DNA from: CBDCVO01 sp965223085
GTDB lineage: Bacteria > Pseudomonadota > Gammaproteobacteria > Ga0077536
Reading direction: 5' to 3'
DNA length: 64,000 bases
NCBI GenBank assembly: GCA_965223085.1
Contig: OZ244981.1
Span: 3,782,001-3,846,000 of the forward strand
The number at the start of each line of letters is the position of its first letter. The stretch's first letter is position 1. The position numbers and the translations under genes were made by a program. Shown one piece after another: positions 17,027 through 26,678 of this stretch. A model generated the notes under the pieces. It saw nothing but the letters and a program-made list of their open reading frames with translations, searched no databases and had not been told where the DNA came from.

Positions 17027-17392
17027 TCAGCTCGGGCGACGCGGCGCTTCGCTGAGAAAATGAATCGGGCAATTACGTTTATCGAGCAGCAATACAGTCG
17101 GAGCGATCGGTGTATCGGTGAGCTCGAAGGCCATAACAATAATCTCGTGGCCCTCATTAATGAGATGCGCGGCTGCGCCATTGGTGCAAATTTGGCCGCT
17201 GCCGCGCTCACCAGCAATCGTATAAGTTTCGAGTCGCGCGCCCGTTGTATTGCTAACCACTAATACTTTTTCGTTTGGCCACATGCCTACCGCATCTAAT
17301 AGATCCGCGTCGATTGTTATACTGCCGACATAGTTGAGATCCGCCTCAGTTACAGTTGCTTTGTGGAGCTTAGAGCGCATTACCCAACGCAT
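17027..17392 (-). CDS. panD: Aspartate 1-decarboxylase precursor
   Basis: The 121-residue proenzyme is self-cleaved at Gly23-Ser24 (NYVGSITID) to create the N-terminal pyruvoyl group. It decarboxylates L-aspartate to beta-alanine for pantothenate and CoA synthesis. The conserved residues Lys8, Tyr21, Arg53 and Tyr57 and the segment ERGSGQICTNGAAAH are all present. Length and spacing match E. coli PanD with Ser one position earlier. It lies upstream of the SLC13 gene on the same strand. panB and panC are not in the window. Confidence 0.95.
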   Translation of the reverse strand: MRWVMRSKLHKATVTEADLNYVGSITIDADLLDAVGMWPNEKVLVVSNTTGARLETYTIAGERGSGQICTNGAAAHLINEGHEIIVMAFELTDTPIAPTVLLLDKRNCPIHFLSEAPRRPS

Positions 17393-17416
17393 GATTCAGT
17401 AACCTCGCCCTAGCAC

Positions 17417-19090
17417 TTATACCGATAAAGATTTATATCGGATGCGCTGCGGTTGCGCTGCAGACGTACCCAGGCGTTGCTGACGATCTGCCTCGTATTC
17501 TTGATAATTACCCTCAAACCAGGTCACTTGACTGTCGCCTTCGAATGCCAGCATATGTGTCGCGATCCGATCGAGAAACCAACGGTCGTGAGAAATGATT
17601 AGCACACATCCTGGAAATGTCAGGATCGCTTCTTCTAAGGCTCGTAAGGTCTCTACATCGAGGTCGTTGGTTGGTTCGTCTAGCAGTAAGACGTTGCCGC
17701 CACTACGTACCAACTTTGCCAGATGCACGCGGTTGCGCTCACCGCCGGAAAGTTCGCCGATCCGCTTTTGTTGATCGGATCCGGCGAAATTGAAACGCGC
17801 TACATAGGCGCGCGACGGGGTTTGGTAATCTCCCACTGCAATGACGTCATGACCCTCAGAGATTTCTTCCCACACAGTCTTATTATCGTCCAAGGCATCG
17901 CGAGTTTGATCAACATGGGCAATTTTCACTGTTTCACCAATGCGGATCTTGCCACGATCGGCGTGTTCCTGGCCGCTCAGCAGACGAAATAACGTCGATT
18001 TACCCGCGCCATTCGGCCCGATAATGCCAACGACGGCGCCGGGTGGGATTTTCATAGACAGCCCATCGATCAGTACCTGGTCGCCATACCCCTTGCGCAA
18101 GGTATCGACCTCGACAACGAGTTCTCCGAGACGCGGGCCGGGAGGAATATAGATTTCCTGGGTTTCGTTGCGGCGTTGGAACTCACGACTAGTGAGTTCC
18201 TGAAAACGCGCGATACGGGCTTTGCTTTTTGCACGGCGCGCTTGAGGCGTGTTCCGCACCCATTCGAGCTCTGCGGCGATACTCCGTTGGTGCGCTGTCT
18301 CCTGTTTCGCCGCGAGCGCTAAACGTTGCTCCTTTTGCGCCAACCACGAGGAATAATTGCCTTCCCACGGGATCCCGTGACCGCGATCCAACTCCAAGAT
18401 CCACCCACATACATTGTCGAGAAAATAGCGATCGTGAGTTACCGCGACTACGGTGCCCGGAAATTCCGCGAGGAAACGCTCTAACCAAGCGACAGACTCG
18501 GCGTCAAGGTGATTTGTTGGTTCGTCTAAGAGCAACATTTCGGGTTCCGCGAGCAACAGCCGACACAGCGCAACGCGACGCCGCTCGCCGCCCGATAGGG
18601 TCTCGACCGCGGCGTCCCACGGTGGTAAACGCAGGGCATCGGCAGCAATTTCGAGTTTGCGCTCGAGTTCCCATGCACCCACACTATCGATAGCGTCTTG
18701 CAACTGCGCTTGCTCGGCGAGTAGCGCATCCATTTCTTCCTCTCCCAAGGCTTCGCCAAAACGAAAACTGATGGCGTTGAAACGGTCGAGCAGCTTTTTA
18801 GCATTCGCGATCCCTTCTTCAACATTAGCCCGCACGTTCTTGTCCGGATCGAGTTCTGGCTCTTGGGGTAGGTAGCCGATCTTGAGGTCCTTCTGGGGGA
18901 TCGCCGTGCCCACGATGTCTCGATCAATGCCCGCCATGATGCGCAGCAGGGTCGATTTCCCCGCACCGTTAAGGCCTAACACCCCGATTTTGGCGCCGGG
19001 AAAAAACGACAACGAAATATCCCTAAGGATCTGTCGCTTTGGTGCTACGACCTTGCCTAGCCCCTGCATGCTAAAAACGTATTGCGCCAT
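17417..19090 (-). CDS. ettA: Energy-dependent translational throttle protein EttA (ABC-F)
   Basis: The 557-residue protein has two ABC domains: Walker A GLNGAGKST and GPNGAGKST, signatures LSGGERRR and LSGGERNR, and DEPTNHLD/DEPTNDLD Walker B. A charged linker follows the first domain, and the EttA arm lies inside ABC1. Start, length and sequence (MAQYVFSMQGLGKVVAPKR) run almost in register with E. coli EttA. It binds the ribosomal E site and gates the first peptide bonds according to the ADP/ATP ratio. There is no membrane domain, so it is not a transporter. Confidence 0.96.
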   Translation of the reverse strand: MAQYVFSMQGLGKVVAPKRQILRDISLSFFPGAKIGVLGLNGAGKSTLLRIMAGIDRDIVGTAIPQKDLKIGYLPQEPELDPDKNVRANVEEGIANAKKLLDRFNAISFRFGEALGEEEMDALLAEQAQLQDAIDSVGAWELERKLEIAADALRLPPWDAAVETLSGGERRRVALCRLLLAEPEMLLLDEPTNHLDAESVAWLERFLAEFPGTVVAVTHDRYFLDNVCGWILELDRGHGIPWEGNYSSWLAQKEQRLALAAKQETAHQRSIAAELEWVRNTPQARRAKSKARIARFQELTSREFQRRNETQEIYIPPGPRLGELVVEVDTLRKGYGDQVLIDGLSMKIPPGAVVGIIGPNGAGKSTLFRLLSGQEHADRGKIRIGETVKIAHVDQTRDALDDNKTVWEEISEGHDVIAVGDYQTPSRAYVARFNFAGSDQQKRIGELSGGERNRVHLAKLVRSGGNVLLLDEPTNDLDVETLRALEEAILTFPGCVLIISHDRWFLDRIATHMLAFEGDSQVTWFEGNYQEYEADRQQRLGTSAAQPQRIRYKSLSV

Positions 19091-19231
19091 GAGATATGGT
19101 TTTTACCAATAAGAGGCGCCATTATCCTGATCTCGCCGAGAGTCTCAATGTCAGACGTAGCCGCGCCCGGGCGCTCGCATTTATACTTTCTTATCTTTTA
19201 AACCCGGTGGACCTGAATTAGGAGCGGCGTT

Positions 19232-20419
19232 TTGACCGATCAAATCCTTACTGGCGTGCGCGTTTTAGATTGCTCGCGTTATATCGCCGGTCCCTATTGC
19301 GCAAATCTGTTGGGCTATTTAGGTGCGGACGTTATCCGGATCGAAAAACCAGGCGGCGCGGAGGATCGGTTTGTCGTGCCCTTACTCGAAGACCGCGACG
19401 GTGCCGTTTACATGCAAAGCGGCACAAACAAGCGCGGTATGACCTTAGACTTGACACACCCGCAAGCGCGGGGCGTGCTTGACCGGCTGGTTCGCGAGGC
19501 CGATGTCGTGATCGTCAATGTTCCCCCACCCGCGCTGAAAAAACTCGGGCTTGACTACGCGAGCCTGCGCGCCGTTAAGCATGACATTATTCTCACGACG
19601 ACGTCGGCCTATGGCGAGCGCGGCCCGTGGGCGGAACGCGGTGGTTTTGATGGGGTCGGACAGGCGATGTCCGGGGCCCTACACATGTCTGGCGTGCCTG
19701 GGCAGCCGCTGCGTGCTGCGGCTCCTTATGTGGATTTTCTTACCGCTGCGTTTACTGCCTATGGCACTTTGGCGGCGCTCTATCAACGCCGTGAAACAGG
19801 CCAGGGTCAACATGTCACCGGGACCTTGTTGGGAACTGCGATTGCTGCCTTCAACGCATTGCTCATCGAGCACACGGCCCTGGGTACCGTGCGCACGCCG
19901 AGCGGCAATCGTAGCCAGACGTCTGCTCCTTCAGACGTCTTCGCGACCGCTGATGGCCACGTGTTGATGCACGTAATCGGAACAGCGATGTTTAGCCGCG
20001 TAGCTAAGCTGATCGGCGCCACAGAATGGCTCGAGGATCCGGGTTTAACGAACGATACGCAGCGCGGACTACGCCGCGATGAAATCTGCTCACGGGTAGC
20101 CGCGTGGACGGGTACGCGCACTTGCGAGGAAATCGTCGCAGCAATGGCCGCGATTGGTGTGCCGTGTGCGCCGGTATTGAACTTGCCGGAGGTCGCTTCC
20201 CACCCACAAGTCGCGGCCATGCAATTCTTGGGCGCCGTGAACTATCCGGGCTTTAATGACCCGCTTTCAATCGCACGTTTCCCCGTAGAGATGTCAGCGA
20301 GTGATACGAGCGTGAAGCGACGGCCACCGCAAATTGGGGAGCATACGCGCGAAATTTTGCGTGAACTTGCCTATCGTGAAAGTGAGATCGACGCCTTATA
20401 TCGTGCACGCGTGGTCTGA
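19232..20419 (+). CDS. CaiB/BaiF (family III) CoA-transferase
   Basis: The 395-residue protein has the family opening VLDCSRYIAGPYCANLLGYLGADVIRIEKP, the TNKRGMTLDL segment, and the catalytic Asp in AAPYVDFLTAAF that forms the aspartyl-CoA anhydride. It transfers CoA between carboxylates; the donor and acceptor are not deducible (formyl-, succinyl- or carnitine-type). The start is TTG with aggag seven bases upstream. It lies alone between ettA and the RND gene. Confidence 0.9.
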   Translation: MTDQILTGVRVLDCSRYIAGPYCANLLGYLGADVIRIEKPGGAEDRFVVPLLEDRDGAVYMQSGTNKRGMTLDLTHPQARGVLDRLVREADVVIVNVPPPALKKLGLDYASLRAVKHDIILTTTSAYGERGPWAERGGFDGVGQAMSGALHMSGVPGQPLRAAAPYVDFLTAAFTAYGTLAALYQRRETGQGQHVTGTLLGTAIAAFNALLIEHTALGTVRTPSGNRSQTSAPSDVFATADGHVLMHVIGTAMFSRVAKLIGATEWLEDPGLTNDTQRGLRRDEICSRVAAWTGTRTCEEIVAAMAAIGVPCAPVLNLPEVASHPQVAAMQFLGAVNYPGFNDPLSIARFPVEMSASDTSVKRRPPQIGEHTREILRELAYRESEIDALYRARVV

Positions 20420-20460
20420 GCGAACGGGCGCAGTAGCGTGCGCCTAAATCCGACAGACTG

Positions 20461-23235
20461 CTAGTCTGATGACAGCTCATAGCTGTCGTCGTGGCGTCCT
20501 TGTGATGCCAGCAAACGCAGGTGTGATTCGCTCAAACGCTGCCCCAAGATGACGCTGATATTCTGATTCAGACGGGCCGCAATATTGGGATAAAAACGCA
20601 AACCCTTATGCGTGCTGTTAGCGTCGAGACGCGCGACGGTCAAGGAATCCGAAGCCGTGACGGTCGCAATCCGGCGAACACCTTGCCCAGAATAACCAAT
20701 TTCCCCGAAGACCTCTCCCGGACCGAGCTGATCGATGCTAATCGTAACATCGTCGCGCTGAATCGAGATCTCCGCACTACCACGCAGAATCACATACATT
20801 CCGGTTGAAACGTCGCCCTGGCGAATGACCGTTTCGCCGGCGACAAACGTCTCGATATCGGATAGGAGGATCACTTTTTTAATTGCGACTTCGGAGAGGT
20901 CTTTAAATAATGGGGTGTCTAGTACCACACGGCGATCCAATTTTAGCGCGATGATGTCCCACACCGTCGCCAAGCGCAGATGGCTTAAGAGAATCGGCAT
21001 CAAGACTAAGTCTGCGCAAGCGGCGTAGACCATCGTGGCAGCGGCCAATAAACCGAATTGAGCGAGAATGCTGAAACTGGATCCCGCGAAGACGGCAAAA
21101 CCTAGCGCTAGCGCGATCGAGGTAGAAACGATGGGTAGGACTTCTCCACGAACAGTTGCCCTCACTGCGTTGTGCTCGTCAACGTGACGCTTGCTTTCTG
21201 CGCCGAAACGCGTCATCAAATGAATCGTATCATCGACGGCCACCCCGATCGCGATCGCCGCCACCATGGCTGTGCCCGGGTTGAGTGGGATGCCCAGCAG
21301 GCCCATGAAACCATAATTTAAGACTATCGGAATTATGTTCGGAACCAGTGCCAAAATACCGGCCAACCACGAGGTGTACATTACCGAAAACAACACAAAA
21401 ATCATCCCGAGCATTAATAACAGCGAGGAGATTTGCCCTTGAATAAGCGCCTCGGCAGCCCGGTTGACCATGAGGTTCTTACCGGTAATCGCGAACGCGA
21501 CACCCTCACCAAGCACCGCAGGCAGCAGCTTATGAAGCTCGTCGACTTGGTCGTTTAGCGCCATAGAATTAGCGAGATTGTGACGTACAGCGATCCGTGC
21601 GGATCGGTAATCCTCAGTTACCAGAGATTCTAGATCTGCGCGCGTCAAGCTGGAGAGATAAAGTTCAATATCATCTGGATCGGTAGGGATGCGATAAAAG
21701 TCCTTATCGCCGGCATGATATTCTTGATGCATAAGCGACATGATCGTCGCGAGCGAAATGACTTGATCAAATTTTCCTTGGTGCTCTAGAGCACGCTCGA
21801 CTTCGGCGATCTTCTGCAAACCTATGGGACTGCGAAAATAGTTTGCCTCGGCGACATTGAGCGTGACACTAAACGTCCGCGATCCCGATAATTCGGTGCT
21901 GACGCGTGCCGCATCACGTGCAAACGCATGATTATCCCCGAAGTAAGATAACGGGTCATTGTTAACTGTCACATCGCGCGCCGCCAAACCAAAATAAATG
22001 GCCGTTACTAGCGCGGTGGCGGTAATGACTGCGGCCTGTCTTGGTGTCGGTTTTTCGATGCGACGCGCAATTCGCGCGATCAAACCCTGCGACACGCCGG
22101 TCGCGATGCGGGCAGATGAACGAAGTGGTCCGAAATAACGAAGCAGTAGCGGTATAGCCAAGATCGTTACAAGCAAGTTGGCGATCATGGCGAACGCGCT
22201 AGCGATCGCAAATTCAATGATCAGCGGGATATCAGAGATTACGTTGGCAAAAAAACCGAGCGCCGTAGTTAGCCCCGTGATCAGTACCGGCAAGCCGACA
22301 TGCTTTGCCATATACGCGATCGCCTGCTGCCGCGAGTCCCTGTCATTGCCAGCTAAACCGTTTAGATAGGACGCGATCAAGTGAACATCTTCGACAGAGC
22401 CAACGACCACAATCAATGCGGGTATGATCGCAGTTAACAAGCTTAGCGGAATTCCTGCGACAGCCATAAAGCCCAAGGTCCAGAGCAGGCTCACCCCCGC
22501 GGTGATAAGCGGAATGGGAATCATGCGTGGAGAGCCGAGAAATATCGCGATCACCGTTACCATCAGCGCCATAGCAATTGGGGTGAGTCGTTTTAAATCC
22601 TCAAATAGACCGCTGTCGATTTCTGCATTTAAACGGGGTTGCCCGATTTGAAACACTTCGTCGAAAGTCTGCCGCAGCGGGGCAATGTGTTCTTCGACGA
22701 GCTGGAAAATATGAAGCTCGTGATGAGGATCATCGGGACGGTGGTCGTAACCCAGTGTGATGGCGGTCGCCAACCCATCAACAGAAATATAATTGCCGCG
22801 AATGAGCGGGCTGTAGAGCGCGTCGTTACGTAGCTCGGCCAGGCGTGATTCGGTACGCGGCACGACGGTCATAAGCGGCCCGGCCTCGACAAAATCCCCC
22901 TTGTCGCGAATATTTGTGGCCGTCAGAAGATCGTTGACGACAGTGATCTCTGGGTGTTTTTCCAGCGCGATCGTGACTGCCTGCAATTCTTTTAGGCGTT
23001 CTTCGCTCCACAGATCGTCCGCGCGCGCATAGATGAGAATATTCTGCTCGCGACCGAAACGCGATTGCGCGCGCAAATAATCAACCCAAGTCGGCTCGGT
23101 TTGATCGATGAGTCGTGAGTCGCCACGGTCAATATAGAGGTGCGGAAGCTGCCATGCCGCCGCGATGGATACAACTATCAATACAGCGAGGGCGAGAAAC
23201 TGCCCGCGCAAGCCCATGGTTAATAGTCGTTCCAT
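20461..23235 (-). CDS. MMPL/RND transporter with C-terminal cyclic-nucleotide-binding domain
   Basis: The 924-residue protein has an N-terminal helix, a large periplasmic loop, and two blocks of about six helices with sterol-sensing/MMPL features (GVSLLWTLGFMAVAGIPLSLL; second half GFMGLLGIPLNPGTAMVAAIAIGVAVDDTIHL). This matches HpnN/MmpL-like lipid exporters. At about 770-890 a Crp-type domain is added: FVAGETVIRQGDVSTGMYVILRGSAEI, with the phosphate-binding cassette GEIGYSGQGVRRIATVTA. The cassette keeps the Glu and the RxAT-V pattern needed for cAMP or cGMP. The fusion implies transport gated by a cytoplasmic nucleotide, which is inference. The cargo is probably a lipid or hydrophobe. Confidence 0.88.
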   Translation of the reverse strand: MERLLTMGLRGQFLALAVLIVVSIAAAWQLPHLYIDRGDSRLIDQTEPTWVDYLRAQSRFGREQNILIYARADDLWSEERLKELQAVTIALEKHPEITVVNDLLTATNIRDKGDFVEAGPLMTVVPRTESRLAELRNDALYSPLIRGNYISVDGLATAITLGYDHRPDDPHHELHIFQLVEEHIAPLRQTFDEVFQIGQPRLNAEIDSGLFEDLKRLTPIAMALMVTVIAIFLGSPRMIPIPLITAGVSLLWTLGFMAVAGIPLSLLTAIIPALIVVVGSVEDVHLIASYLNGLAGNDRDSRQQAIAYMAKHVGLPVLITGLTTALGFFANVISDIPLIIEFAIASAFAMIANLLVTILAIPLLLRYFGPLRSSARIATGVSQGLIARIARRIEKPTPRQAAVITATALVTAIYFGLAARDVTVNNDPLSYFGDNHAFARDAARVSTELSGSRTFSVTLNVAEANYFRSPIGLQKIAEVERALEHQGKFDQVISLATIMSLMHQEYHAGDKDFYRIPTDPDDIELYLSSLTRADLESLVTEDYRSARIAVRHNLANSMALNDQVDELHKLLPAVLGEGVAFAITGKNLMVNRAAEALIQGQISSLLLMLGMIFVLFSVMYTSWLAGILALVPNIIPIVLNYGFMGLLGIPLNPGTAMVAAIAIGVAVDDTIHLMTRFGAESKRHVDEHNAVRATVRGEVLPIVSTSIALALGFAVFAGSSFSILAQFGLLAAATMVYAACADLVLMPILLSHLRLATVWDIIALKLDRRVVLDTPLFKDLSEVAIKKVILLSDIETFVAGETVIRQGDVSTGMYVILRGSAEISIQRDDVTISIDQLGPGEVFGEIGYSGQGVRRIATVTASDSLTVARLDANSTHKGLRFYPNIAARLNQNISVILGQRLSESHLRLLASQGRHDDSYELSSD

Positions 23236-23403
23236 CGTGCTACGTTTGTAGGTGTTAATGTGTCTACGTGAAATCCCCGCCAGGCATGCGTTTGCGTGGG
23301 ATCATCGCATAGTATATTAGCCGCATTGGTAATACGCCGCAGTGACACTTACCACATGGCGAGTGCCTGCGTGACACTTGCGCGGAGCAACAGCCTTTTC
23401 GAT

Positions 23404-23847
23404 ATGTACGGAACACTTTTATTTCTTCATGTTTTGGGTGCGACGATATGGACTGGTGGCCATATCGTGTTAAGCGTCGTAACTTTGCCGCAAGTATGGC
23501 GAAAAAAATCGCCACAGAAATTGCTAAGTTTTGAGTCGAGGTATGAAAAAATCGGCATGCCGGCACTCATCGTGCAGATAATCACAGGGCTATATCTCTC
23601 ACATCGAATGATTCCAGATACTGCCGGGTGGTTCGATTTATCCAATCCCTTAGCGCGGGGCTTGGCGGTAAAATTCACGCTGTTAGCATTGACCCTCGGA
23701 CTTGCAATAGACGCACGATTGCGGGTAATTCCTCGGCTTACCGAGGCGAATCTCAAGAGCATGGTGTGGCATATTGTGCCGGTAACACTATTGTCGATCT
23801 TATTCGTATTCGCGGGCGTGTCATTTAGAACGGGCTGGTCGTATTAA
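23404..23847 (+). CDS. Small four-helix membrane protein, CopD/DUF2269-like
   Basis: The 147-residue protein has four predicted membrane helices: MYGTLLFLHVLGATIWTGGH, a second around ALIVQIITGLYLS, a third around VKFTLLALTLGLAI and a last around TLLSILFVFAGV. The His in FLHVLGATIWTGGH fits the heme- or metal-binding helices of the CopD superfamily. The ATG at 23404 is preferred to one at 23296, because the earlier leader is not hydrophobic and has no homology. Its stop abuts the ATG of the next gene, so the two are co-translated. Confidence 0.65.
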   Translation: MYGTLLFLHVLGATIWTGGHIVLSVVTLPQVWRKKSPQKLLSFESRYEKIGMPALIVQIITGLYLSHRMIPDTAGWFDLSNPLARGLAVKFTLLALTLGLAIDARLRVIPRLTEANLKSMVWHIVPVTLLSILFVFAGVSFRTGWSY

Positions 23848-25092
23848 ATGAAATACGACTGTTTGGTGCTAGGCGCGGGCATCGTCGGCATCAGTACGGC
23901 GCTGCATTTACAACAACGCGGATGCTCAGTGGTGCTGATCGATCGCCGTCCAGCGGCGGAAGAAACCTCGTATGGCAACGCCGGCTTGATTCAAACAGAA
24001 GGTGTTATGCCTTATTCATTTCCACGCGATCTCGCAAAAATTATCGCCGTGATCTTAAATCGCACGACCGAGGCTCAGGTGATTTGGCGAAGCTTGCTAA
24101 ATATTTTGCCCTGGATCGTGCAATATTGGCGCCAGGGGCGTGCCGAGCGCGTCTTGGTGACAGCGCGAGCAACCGCGCCGTTAGTCGCCCGTGCACTGCT
24201 AGAACACGAAGCTTTAATGGACGCCGTCGGCATCAGCGCCGACTTGCGGCGCGACGGTTACCTCATACTGTACCGTGACCACGCCCAGCTAGAACGAGAC
24301 CTAAGCACACAGCAACAGGTTGCGAATGATTTTAGTATCCCCTATGAAGCGCTCGATCGAACGGCACTTCTGGATCTCGAGCCGCATCTTATTAATACCG
24401 AGCTCGTCGGCGCCGTCTACATGACTGAGCCGGTGCTGGTTCCGGATCCGGGCGACATCGGCAAAGCTTACGCTAAGCTTTTCATGCAGCGCGGCGGCAC
24501 GTTCGAAACCGCCGATGCGCGCACGCTAGCGGCCGCCGACGGTGGCTGGCAAGTGCGCACCGGTAGTGGGCCGCTCAGCGCACGAAACACCGTGATCGCG
24601 CTCGGACCCTGGTCGGATGTGATCCTCAAAACCACGGGCATCACGGTTCCGCTCGGGGTAAAGCGAGGTTATCACATGCACTACCGAGCACGAGGTGATG
24701 CGGCGCTGACCCGACCGGTGGTGGATAAGGCCCATGGGTATGTGCTCACACCCAATCGTCGCGGCTTACGTTTAACGACGGGCGCAGAATTTGCACACCG
24801 GGACACGCCACCGACTCCCGTGCAACTCGCAAAGGTCGAACCGATTGCGCGTGGCGTGTTTCCGCTTGCCGCGCGTACCGACGCCGCGCCGTGGCTCGGG
24901 AGCCGTCCGTGCCTACCCGATCTATTACCGGTGATCGGCTCGGTTCCGGGTCATCCAGGCCTGTGGGCGAATTTTGGCCATCATCATCTGGGGTTTACGC
25001 TCGGGCCAGCCACAGGCCGTTTGCTGGCCGAAATAATCCTCGGCGAAACCCCATTTACCGATCCGACACCATACCGTATCGAGCGGTTCTAA
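23848..25092 (+). CDS. FAD-dependent amino-acid oxidoreductase, DadA-like
   Basis: The 414-residue protein has the N-terminal dinucleotide motif VLGAGIVGISTALHLQQRGCSVVLIDR, SYGNAGLI after it, and the C-terminal GHHHLGFTLGPATGRLLAE typical of D-amino-acid dehydrogenases of the DAO superfamily. It probably oxidises a D-amino acid or secondary amine to an imino acid and feeds the electrons to quinone. It starts directly at the stop of the small membrane protein gene, which could be its membrane or quinone partner (inference). Confidence 0.87.
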   Translation: MKYDCLVLGAGIVGISTALHLQQRGCSVVLIDRRPAAEETSYGNAGLIQTEGVMPYSFPRDLAKIIAVILNRTTEAQVIWRSLLNILPWIVQYWRQGRAERVLVTARATAPLVARALLEHEALMDAVGISADLRRDGYLILYRDHAQLERDLSTQQQVANDFSIPYEALDRTALLDLEPHLINTELVGAVYMTEPVLVPDPGDIGKAYAKLFMQRGGTFETADARTLAAADGGWQVRTGSGPLSARNTVIALGPWSDVILKTTGITVPLGVKRGYHMHYRARGDAALTRPVVDKAHGYVLTPNRRGLRLTTGAEFAHRDTPPTPVQLAKVEPIARGVFPLAARTDAAPWLGSRPCLPDLLPVIGSVPGHPGLWANFGHHHLGFTLGPATGRLLAEIILGETPFTDPTPYRIERF

Positions 25093-25219
25093 ACGCGCCA
25101 ATCCATTTCCGGACAGTCGTCGGCGATCCGATATAATTGCGTGATCCGCTGCGGAAATTGACGCTAGCGGCCCGCAAACATGACACCCGCGGCCCGATCG
25201 AAATTGCGAGACCAACAAT

Positions 25220-26668
25220 ATGAGCTATGGAATTCTGTCATTTGGCGCCTACATACCACGATATCGCCTGCCGCGGCCCACGATCGCAAACGCCGTATCG
25301 TGGGCGATCCCGGGCGCGAAAAACCTCGCCAAGGGCGAGCGCGCAGTGGCGAACTGGGACGAGGACAGCATTACTATGGCGGTAGCGGCGGCGCGCGAAT
25401 GTTTAGCGAGCGTCGACACACCCGTCGATCATATTCAACTCGCCTCGACGACTTTGCCATTTCTAGATCGTAGTAATGCCGGTATCGTCGCGGACGCTTT
25501 GAATTTGGCACCAAGCGTCGCTAGCGAGGATCTGGCGGGCAGTCGCCGCGCCGCAACCTCGGCGTTGCTACGTGCCAGCCGCGCCCCGACGCCGGCGCAC
25601 TCGAGCATACTGATCGCGAGCGAATGCCGCGATACAAAACCCGGTAGTGCGCAAGAAATGCTCTACGGTGACGCCGCCGCCGCTTTGCTGCTAGGCTCGG
25701 GCGAGCCCATCGCGCTTATTCGTGGTGCTGCCAGCGTACACAGCGACCTCGTCGACCTTTATCGCACCGCCGAGGGTGAGTTCGATTATGCGCTCGAGGA
25801 CCGCTGGATCCGCGAGGAGGGCTGGTTGAAGTTAGTGCCGGCAGCGATCGAACAGGCGATGCGCGATGCCGGGGTAGCGCTAGGCGAAGTACACCGCCTC
25901 GTCGTGCCTGCGACTGAGAGCATTAATAAGGCGCTCGCACGCCGTCTCGGCGTCGATGCGGGTCTATTCGTCGATCCGCTCAAAGCGACGGTCGGCGATG
26001 CCGGCGCCGCTCACGCCGTGCTCATGCTGACCCAAGCCTTAGCCGGCGCCGTCCCGGGTGAAAAAATAGCGATCGTCGGTTTCGGTCAAGGTGCGGATTG
26101 CATTGTGCTCGAGACCACGGCGGCGTTAACGCGGTGTCAAGACGGTCGCGGACCGGCGCGCTGGTTGCCCGAACGCCGCGAGTTGTCCCATTACACGCAG
26201 TTTTTGTCGATGCGCGGTCAATTGAATATCGATTTCGGCTTGCGCGCCGAACGCGATAACCGCACAGCTCTATCGGCCTATTATCGCAAAAGGCACGACA
26301 TAACGGGCATGGTCGGCGGACGGTGCGCGACTTGCAATACCCTGCAATATCCGGCCTCCCAGGTGTGCGTGAAGTGCGGCGCACGCGACACGCAAAGCAA
26401 TGAAATCTTGTCCGGACTCCTCGGCCGGGTGAAATCCTATACCGAAGACTGGCTCGCTTATACGCCACTACCACCGTATATTTATGGGAACGTTGAGTTT
26501 CGGGACGGCGCCAACGTGATGATGGAATTCACTGACTTCGATCCCGGACAGGTAGAGGTCGATAGTGTCGTACGCTTAGTGTTTCGCATTAAAGATTTCG
26601 ACAAGCGTCGGGGGTTCCGCCGCTATTTTTGGAAACCGGCTCCCACGCTTTCGAGCAGCAGCGAATAG
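25220..26668 (+). CDS. HMG-CoA-synthase-like (thiolase-fold) protein fused to a DUF35 zinc-ribbon/OB domain
   Basis: The 482-residue protein has an HMG-CoA synthase-like condensing fold (about 1-340) and a C-terminal DUF35: the zinc ribbon GGRCATCNTLQYPASQVCVKCG, then an OB fold. Where active HMG-CoA synthases have the nucleophile Cys, this protein reads DLAGSRRAATSAL. The position of the catalytic His (FHQP-type) reads RLVVPATE. Both residues appear to be replaced. The fold is otherwise well kept (MLYGDAAAALLLG, VGFGQGADCIVLE). In archaea a thiolase, HMG-CoA synthase and DUF35 form one complex, and this gene is followed ten bases later by an SCP2-type thiolase. It is probably a scaffold or altered enzyme of that pair. 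Confidence 0.8.
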   Translation: MSYGILSFGAYIPRYRLPRPTIANAVSWAIPGAKNLAKGERAVANWDEDSITMAVAAARECLASVDTPVDHIQLASTTLPFLDRSNAGIVADALNLAPSVASEDLAGSRRAATSALLRASRAPTPAHSSILIASECRDTKPGSAQEMLYGDAAAALLLGSGEPIALIRGAASVHSDLVDLYRTAEGEFDYALEDRWIREEGWLKLVPAAIEQAMRDAGVALGEVHRLVVPATESINKALARRLGVDAGLFVDPLKATVGDAGAAHAVLMLTQALAGAVPGEKIAIVGFGQGADCIVLETTAALTRCQDGRGPARWLPERRELSHYTQFLSMRGQLNIDFGLRAERDNRTALSAYYRKRHDITGMVGGRCATCNTLQYPASQVCVKCGARDTQSNEILSGLLGRVKSYTEDWLAYTPLPPYIYGNVEFRDGANVMMEFTDFDPGQVEVDSVVRLVFRIKDFDKRRGFRRYFWKPAPTLSSSSE

Positions 26669-26678
26669 GAGAACAGCA

